Positions 59,222 to 64,000 of a DNA stretch of 64,000 nt are shown here, in pieces. The DNA is from Leptospira dzoumogneensis (GTDB taxonomy: Bacteria > Spirochaetota > Leptospiria > Leptospirales > Leptospiraceae), in the NCBI RefSeq assembly GCF_004770895.1, contig NZ_RQHS01000018.1, positions 372,001 through 436,000 on the forward strand. Reading direction: 5' to 3'. The first letter of the stretch is position 1. Every line of letters begins with the position of its first letter. The position numbers were made by a program, and so were the translations under genes. Below the pieces are notes generated by a model that saw only the letters and a program-made list of their open reading frames with translations, made no database searches and had not been told where the DNA came from.

Positions 59222-60235
59222 TCAGTGATGATGTGCAGGATGATCATGAGTATGGTGATGATGTCCCCATTCTTCCGAATCGATATCGTGCAGAGTTTTT
59301 GCGATAATCCCGTCGATCGTATGCGTGGTAGAAGGATCTTCTAATTGCAGATAGATCTGCTCGAACTTCCATTCTCCTCTTAAAAGCTCATATGCTTCTT
59401 TTAAGATCTTTTTAGGATCGGATTCCTTAGTGATCTGAACTCTAAACGCACAAGCATGGATCCCTTTTGTTAGGGTCCAAGTATGTGCGGAAAGAAGCGA
59501 ATCTATTCCTTTGATATGCAGCAGATCCTTTTTCAAATGATCCCATTCATCAAAAGTAGGGGAAGATTCCAAAAGGATCAAAAGACTTTCCTTTAGGATC
59601 ACAATAGCCGCTCTTAAAATAAAAAGTGAAAGGACCAAACTGAGCAAAGGATCGATCCAGGTCCAAGCAAATAGACGGATCAGGATCGCGCCCACTAAAA
59701 CTGCAATCGTTCCGAATAGATCATTTAGAACATGAAGATAAGCCGTCCTAAGATTAATATTGTCCGCAGAAATCCTTTTTAAAAGCCAAACGGAGATCAG
59801 ATTTAAACCGATCGTCCCTAAGCTGAAAACCAACATGGATTCGGTAACAATTTCTTCCTGGTGACGGAATCTTTGGATAGCTTCGTAAATGATAAAGATA
59901 GAAATTCCGGAGATCAGAATCGAATTTAAAAATGCCGCAAAAACTTCTACCCTAAAGAATCCGAAGTTCATTTTTGCATTCGGTTTTTTGTCGGAAACTA
60001 AAACCGCAAATATACTTAATAAAAAGGCGAATGAGTCGGAGATCACATGGCCAGCGTCTGCAAGAAGAGCCAAACTTTTACTTTGAGCGGAACCGAATAT
60101 TTCCCAGGAAAAGATCCCGATAGAAAGAAAGAACGCAAAAACTAAACTGCGTAATGTATCCTTCCTTTTGGGACGAAGAATAGCCTGCCTTGCAAAAGGT
60201 TCTAAATTATAAGATGAATTAGGATCTTTTTCCAA
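59222..60235 (-). CDS. Cation diffusion facilitator family zinc/heavy-metal transporter
   Basis: A 337-residue CDF protein with six membrane helices. Metal-site motifs HVISD (H63, D67) in helix 2 and HVLND (H168, D172) in helix 5 match the zinc-selecting HX3D pair, and the C-terminal cytoplasmic domain ends in a His-rich tail GHHHHTHDHPAHHH. It exports zinc or another divalent ion using the proton gradient. It begins 3 bases after the OmpA-like gene stop, so both share an operon. Confidence 0.9.
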   Translation of the reverse strand: MEKDPNSSYNLEPFARQAILRPKRKDTLRSLVFAFFLSIGIFSWEIFGSAQSKSLALLADAGHVISDSFAFLLSIFAVLVSDKKPNAKMNFGFFRVEVFAAFLNSILISGISIFIIYEAIQRFRHQEEIVTESMLVFSLGTIGLNLISVWLLKRISADNINLRTAYLHVLNDLFGTIAVLVGAILIRLFAWTWIDPLLSLVLSLFILRAAIVILKESLLILLESSPTFDEWDHLKKDLLHIKGIDSLLSAHTWTLTKGIHACAFRVQITKESDPKKILKEAYELLRGEWKFEQIYLQLEDPSTTHTIDGIIAKTLHDIDSEEWGHHHHTHDHPAHHH

Positions 60236-60238
60236 ACC

Positions 60239-61270
60239 TTAGTGACTCTTGCCGCTTTGAGGTTCCAAAACGATATCCACTCTTCTGTTTAAGGAACGGT
60301 TTTCAGGAGTATCGTTTGAAACGATCGGTTGGTGTTCCCCGTAACCTGCTACGGAGAAGTTCCTAGCGTCCAGATTTTTACTCTCTAACAAGAAACGAAC
60401 TACTGAAAGCGCTCTCTCTGTAGACAATTGCCAGTTATCGTTAAACTTTTTATTACGTATTGGAATATTATCCGTATGACCTTCTACGATGATCAGGTTG
60501 CCTGGATATTTTACCAAGATCTCTTTGATCTTGTCCAAAGCAGGAAAGATCTGCTTTTTTAATTCTGCGGAGCCTGAATCGAAAGAAATTTGGTCATCTA
60601 TATTGATGACTAGTCTATTATGAAAACGTTTTACTCGGATCTGTCCCTTAGCGATCTCACCTGAAAGTTTGGATTCCAGCTCGTTTGCCTGTTCTGCCAA
60701 ACGATTCAATTCTCTTTTTTGGTCTTCGTTCAAATTTTTAAGTTTGGAAAGACTATCTTCTAACTCTTTGATGCGGGCTTCCAGGCTTGCAATTTTGGAC
60801 TCATATTCTCTTTTGAGTTCGTCCATCCTGCGAATGCAGCCGAGTCTTTCTTTTTCCAGCTCGGACTTTAATTCTGAGATCAATTCCTGGTATTTTTTGG
60901 ACTGCTTTTCATTCTCTTCGATCAGTTCTTTTTCTTTATTACCGCTCTTGGTCTTTAGAAGCGCGATCTGATTTTCCAGGGCTCGGATCAGCTCTGCTGC
61001 AAGTTCCTTGTCCTTCTCTCTAAAGGACTTTTCTCCTGCGAGTTGTTCTTCTAGGCTCTGGATCCTGGAATCCAGGCTCAGTTTTTCTTTTTTAGCGTTT
61101 TCGATCTCATTTCTGTAACGGAGTCTGAGAGAATCTAATTCGATCCGGAGTGTTGCATTCTCGTTATAGAGTTTATTGTATTCCCAAGGGAAATAAAATG
61201 CGTCCGAAAATATCGGTAAAGAAAATAGGATTAGAAGAACGGGAGTAAGTCGGAAAAGAAAAGGTTTCAT
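60239..61270 (-). CDS. OmpA-family peptidoglycan-binding protein with long coiled coil
   Basis: A 343-residue secreted protein: signal peptide to ~24 (SLPIFSDAF), a heptad-rich coiled coil at ~30-205 (Leu/Glu/Lys repeats), then an OmpA-C domain at ~215-338 with IDDQISFDSGSAELK, VEGHTDNIPI and ENRSLNRRVDIVLEP. The conserved Asp and Arg for diaminopimelate binding are present. It would hold an envelope complex to peptidoglycan; MotB-like or Peptidoglycan-associated roles cannot be told apart. The upstream CDF pairing is not obviously functional. Confidence 0.85.
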   Translation of the reverse strand: MKPFLFRLTPVLLILFSLPIFSDAFYFPWEYNKLYNENATLRIELDSLRLRYRNEIENAKKEKLSLDSRIQSLEEQLAGEKSFREKDKELAAELIRALENQIALLKTKSGNKEKELIEENEKQSKKYQELISELKSELEKERLGCIRRMDELKREYESKIASLEARIKELEDSLSKLKNLNEDQKRELNRLAEQANELESKLSGEIAKGQIRVKRFHNRLVINIDDQISFDSGSAELKKQIFPALDKIKEILVKYPGNLIIVEGHTDNIPIRNKKFNDNWQLSTERALSVVRFLLESKNLDARNFSVAGYGEHQPIVSNDTPENRSLNRRVDIVLEPQSGKSH

Positions 61271-61407
61271 AGTCAGATTAGGGAAACTAGGTTCTATTCT
61301 AAGGCTGCGAGCCCCCAGTCAAATGAAAAACTCTTGTACCAAAAATCAGGAAATTCATTGAACCGATAAATTCCACCAGGATTCTGTCATAGGGGGAAGT
61401 ACGCAAG

Positions 61408-62802
61408 ATGGACGAAACAAATAGCACAAAGGAATCTTCTTCCCTGAAGGCAAATCCACAATCCGCGGATTGGATGGATTCATTCCTAGAAAAGATAGAA
61501 AAAAAGGACAATAAATTCCTTCTCAGTTTCACTTCTTCCAATCACCCGGCGGATATCGCCGAAGTCCTGGAAAAGCTGGATATCGACGATGCATTCTATA
61601 TATTTAAACTTTGCGATTCTGAGCAACAATCCGAGATCCTAGTCGAGTTCGACGAGGATCTGCAGGCTGATTTGATCTCTCGTCTGAATATGAAGGAGAT
61701 CTCTCCTATCGTCGAAAATCTGGAACCGGACGACGTTACGAACCTGATCTCCGAGATCCCAAAGGACAAGGCAGAGGAAATCCTAAATTCCTTGGATCGT
61801 GAAGATTCTTCTCAGATCCGAAAACAACTGAATTTTAGGGAATACACTGCAGGTCGTTTGATGACTACGGAATTCGCCTCCGCATACGAGACGGATACAG
61901 TCAGAAAAGCGATCATCAAATTGAGAAGGGTGGCTAAAGAAACGGATGATATCTACCTTCTCTATGTAACTGACGCTGAGAATCATCTAAAAGGATTTAT
62001 AAAACTTAAGGATCTATTTCTTGCACCTCTCAACCAAAAGGCGAGCAGGCTCGTAAAAGAAGAAGTTTTCTCCATTCATTATGATACGGACCAGGAAGAA
62101 GTCGCCCGTATATTCCGAAAATACGACTTAGTTTCCGCAGCAGTGGTGGACGATCTGGACCGGATCATAGGCAGGATCACGGTAGACGATATCTTGGATA
62201 TCGTTCAGGAAGAGGCTTCCGAGGATATTTTGAGGATGGCAGGGGTTTCCGAAGAGGAGAGGTTAAACACTTCTATCTGGGATTCTATCCGAAGAAGACT
62301 GGTTTGGTTGGTATTTAATTTAGGGACCGCAACACTTGCTTCTACTATGGTCTCTTTTTTCGAAAATACGATCCAGTCCTTGGTATTTCTTGCGGCTCTT
62401 ATGCCAATAGTTGCAGGTATGGGTGGGAATGCCGGAACTCAATCTATCACCGTGGTGGTCCGAAATATCGCAACTGGAGATCTAAGTGCCTCCAACTGGA
62501 CGACTGCATTCCGAAAGGAAAGTTTGATCGGACTTATCAACGGGATCACGATCGGGTCGATTACAGGGCTTGCGGTGTATTTTTTCTTCGGTAAACCTGC
62601 GCTTGGGATTGTTATATTTTTAGCTATGCTTGCGAATTTGATCGTGGCTGCTTTGGTGGGTGCCTGCGTTCCTATGGGTTTAAAACTCTTAAAAATAGAT
62701 CCGGCGATCGCATCTTCCATATTTGTTACGATGACAACGGATACGTTTGGCTTCTTCTGTTTCCTGGGGCTTGCCACACTGTTCTTGCAATATTTGGTAT
62801 AG
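61408..62802 (+). CDS. mgtE: Magnesium transporter MgtE
   Basis: A 464-residue MgtE: N domain (~20-145) of superhelical repeats (LISRLNMKEISPIVENLEPDDVTNLISEIPKDKAEEIL), two CBS domains (~150-275), a plug helix, and five membrane helices with the pore signature PIVAGMGGNAGTQSITVVVR. It moves Mg2+ in and gates on cytoplasmic Mg. The ATG at 61408 has AGGGGGAAG upstream. I see no M-box riboswitch in the 137-base upstream gap. Confidence 0.95.
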   Translation: MDETNSTKESSSLKANPQSADWMDSFLEKIEKKDNKFLLSFTSSNHPADIAEVLEKLDIDDAFYIFKLCDSEQQSEILVEFDEDLQADLISRLNMKEISPIVENLEPDDVTNLISEIPKDKAEEILNSLDREDSSQIRKQLNFREYTAGRLMTTEFASAYETDTVRKAIIKLRRVAKETDDIYLLYVTDAENHLKGFIKLKDLFLAPLNQKASRLVKEEVFSIHYDTDQEEVARIFRKYDLVSAAVVDDLDRIIGRITVDDILDIVQEEASEDILRMAGVSEEERLNTSIWDSIRRRLVWLVFNLGTATLASTMVSFFENTIQSLVFLAALMPIVAGMGGNAGTQSITVVVRNIATGDLSASNWTTAFRKESLIGLINGITIGSITGLAVYFFFGKPALGIVIFLAMLANLIVAALVGACVPMGLKLLKIDPAIASSIFVTMTTDTFGFFCFLGLATLFLQYLV

Positions 62803-62851
62803 TTTGAATATTTCTCATAAAATAATAAATTTCCTTGGATAGGAGAGGCCA

Positions 62852-63496
62852 ATGTTTCGTGTTTCGGTTTTCCGAACTTTTTTAGCCGGTTTTGCGGTTC
62901 TATATTGTTTATCATTCATTTCTTGTATCAGCTCCGGGGGACCGACTTCCCACACTCCGGAAACTCCAAAAGGAGAAGTTCTTCCCAATCCGGCAGGAGA
63001 CAGCGAGGAGATCATAGACGAAGAAGGCAGGGAAGTGAAGATCAGTACCGCTGATCCTATTTCTTTCCAAGGCCTGTCCAAAGACAGTGCCGAATATTTC
63101 AGGGTGCATATCACAAGCGAGTCCTATCAGGTCAGACAGATCAGAGGTTCCAAGTTTATTCGCAGAAAAGTGGATAAGGGCGGAGATGCGCTCATCAGCG
63201 AAGAATTAGTAAAATATAATAGAATTAATTTCAACGACGATGGGATCATCTTAGTGATCCTGAACGGAAACACCGGCGCCGTAGAAACCATCCGTTTTAA
63301 TACTAGAGTTCCTAGAATTAATAATCTGGCAAAAATTATCCAGAATGATGTGACTCGTTGGTCCATGGAACATTCCGAAGAGAAGCCGGTAGTTACTAAG
63401 TATCAAATTCACTATACTATCAAATTGGAAAATAAATCCAATACGACCAGGGATACGGTGAAAGAAGAACTGAAGGGAGAAGTGAAGAAGAGGTAA
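62852..63496 (+). CDS. Lipoprotein, unknown function
   Basis: A 214-residue lipoprotein with signal sequence and lipobox SFISC (about residue 25-29), then a Ser/Pro/Thr-rich linker and an alpha/beta domain. I do not recognise it. The tail is charged and the last codons (GEVKKR) lie in the terminator stem. The ATG has AGGAGAGG at good spacing. No functional link with mgtE is evident. Confidence 0.8.
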   Translation: MFRVSVFRTFLAGFAVLYCLSFISCISSGGPTSHTPETPKGEVLPNPAGDSEEIIDEEGREVKISTADPISFQGLSKDSAEYFRVHITSESYQVRQIRGSKFIRRKVDKGGDALISEELVKYNRINFNDDGIILVILNGNTGAVETIRFNTRVPRINNLAKIIQNDVTRWSMEHSEEKPVVTKYQIHYTIKLENKSNTTRDTVKEELKGEVKKR

Positions 63497-63516
63497 TTTT
63501 TTCTTCTTCACTTTTT
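63480..63516 (+). terminator. Terminator-like hairpin overlapping the lipoprotein stop
   Basis: AAGTGAAGAAG (63480-63490) pairs with CTTCTTCACTT (63503-63513) over 11 bases, with a 12-nt loop that contains the TAA stop, followed by a T-run to 63516. The stem is thus part of the coding sequence. Confidence 0.7.
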
Positions 63517-63535
63517 ATCTAAACATAGTTTAGAT
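63517..63535. promoter_or_regulatory. Palindromic operator just upstream of the oxidoreductase gene
   Basis: ATCTAAAC-ATA-GTTTAGAT: perfect eight-base arms, eight bases before the ATG at 63543. It could bind a dimeric regulator blocking transcription or be a small hairpin; the short 3-base spacer and AT arms suit a regulator such as an HxlR/MarR type. No regulator gene is in the window. Confidence 0.55.
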
Positions 63536-63542
63536 ATATCAA

Positions 63543-64000
63543 ATGAAAGCAATTGTATACGAGAAGTACGGATCTTCCGATGTACTTCAATATAAAGAAG
63601 TCCAAAAGCCTGTTCCAAAAGAAAATGAGATCCTTGTAAAGGTCAAAGCTGCTTCCGTGAACGCCGCAGATTGGCGTATGATGAAAGCGGATCCTTTTTT
63701 AGTTCGTTTTTATGCAGGCCTTTTTAGACCTAAAAAGATCTCAACCTTAGGCGCAGATGTCGCCGGAACTGTGGAAGCTATCGGAAAGAATGTAACCAAA
63801 TTCCGTCCAGGCGACGAAGTGTTCGGAGACGTTTTTGCAAGCGGCTTCGGTGCATTTGCCGAATACAAATGCGGTAAAGAAGAAGAGTTTGTTTTAAAAC
63901 CTTCTAATATATCTTTCGAGGAAATAGCCGCTTTACCTTTAGCCGGAATGACCGCTTTACATTCTTTAAGAGATTTCGGTAAGGTAGAAGTAGGGCAAAA
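63543..64000 (+). CDS. Zinc-independent quinone oxidoreductase-like MDR protein, N-terminal part
   Basis: The first 152 residues of a medium-chain dehydrogenase/reductase: MKAIVYEKYGSSDVLQYKEVQKP is the family start, then VKAASVNAADWRMM and GADVAGTVEAIGKNVTKFRPGDEVFG. It lacks the Cys-Asp zinc ligand GHE motif of alcohol dehydrogenases, so it resembles quinone oxidoreductases (QOR/zeta-crystallin type) or NAD(P)-dependent enoyl reductases. The C-terminal nucleotide-binding half is beyond the edge. A symmetric operator lies eight bases upstream. Confidence 0.85.
   Translation, partial: MKAIVYEKYGSSDVLQYKEVQKPVPKENEILVKVKAASVNAADWRMMKADPFLVRFYAGLFRPKKISTLGADVAGTVEAIGKNVTKFRPGDEVFGDVFASGFGAFAEYKCGKEEEFVLKPSNISFEEIAALPLAGMTALHSLRDFGKVEVGQ

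Noticed and set aside
61271..61407. M-box Mg riboswitch upstream of mgtE
   Set aside because: The gap is only 137 bases and shows none of the conserved M-box stems; no support beyond the gene name.
62439..62915. Minus-strand open frame of 158 codons against mgtE
   Set aside because: Shadow of the mgtE membrane segment; no ribosome site or recognisable domain.

Overview
The window looks like chromosomal DNA from a Leptospira species. The evidence is the protein content (a futalosine hydrolase-like nucleosidase, the divergent lipoboxes, a SpoIIE phosphatase with a TPR tail, and scattered single amino-acid biosynthesis genes), frequent TTG and GTG starts, and the gene style. I cannot place it to species. 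Gene density is very high: no gene-free stretch exceeds about 280 bases. I see no tRNA, rRNA, CRISPR array, phage or insertion sequence.

Layout. 1-7256 is mostly minus strand: the 5' two-thirds or less of mutS, trpF, a CheY-like regulator, leuB, argD and a phosphohexomutase, with pgeF on plus. 7340-14494 is a mainly plus-strand housekeeping run: membrane protein, aminotransferase, LOG-family protein, rpmB, nth, thioesterase, a GGQ release-factor homologue and uvrC. 14545-19828 is an unrecognised three-gene envelope operon (a lipoprotein with lamin-tail-like repeats, a secreted probable barrel protein, a phospholipase-D-fold lipoprotein). 19808-24215 is a surface-glycan group (O-antigen ligase, GT4, GT9, DUF4254). 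24343-30893 holds a cNMP/patatin lipase, an argC-acyl-CoA ligase-mqnB-like operon and recA with a clear intrinsic terminator. 31170-37743 ends in a tight tldD-tldE-MoxR-VWA operon. 37744-45575 holds a YceI/cytochrome-b561-like pair, an SprT-like peptidase, a UvrD-type helicase, slyD and a SpoIIE phosphatase. 45627-53427 holds fadH, leuA, a VOC protein, a queuosine-precursor transporter, GH18 and sua5, with three copies of a palindromic repeat in two gaps. 53438-64000 holds sppA, uvrA, an acyl-CoA-dehydrogenase-like protein, a CDF transporter, an OmpA-like protein, mgtE, a lipoprotein and the start of a quinone-oxidoreductase-like gene.

How the parts work together. Six DNA-repair genes (mutS, nth, uvrC, recA, a UvrD-type helicase, uvrA) share the window, and a perfect Leptospira-type SOS palindrome lies in the sppA/uvrA divergent gap. 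Symmetric operator-like palindromes sit immediately upstream of fadH and of the terminal oxidoreductase. Several genes have their Shine-Dalgarno sequence inside a small hairpin. The most interesting candidate systems are the TldD/TldE-MoxR-VWA operon and the lamin-tail/PLD surface operon. Functions beyond family level are inference.
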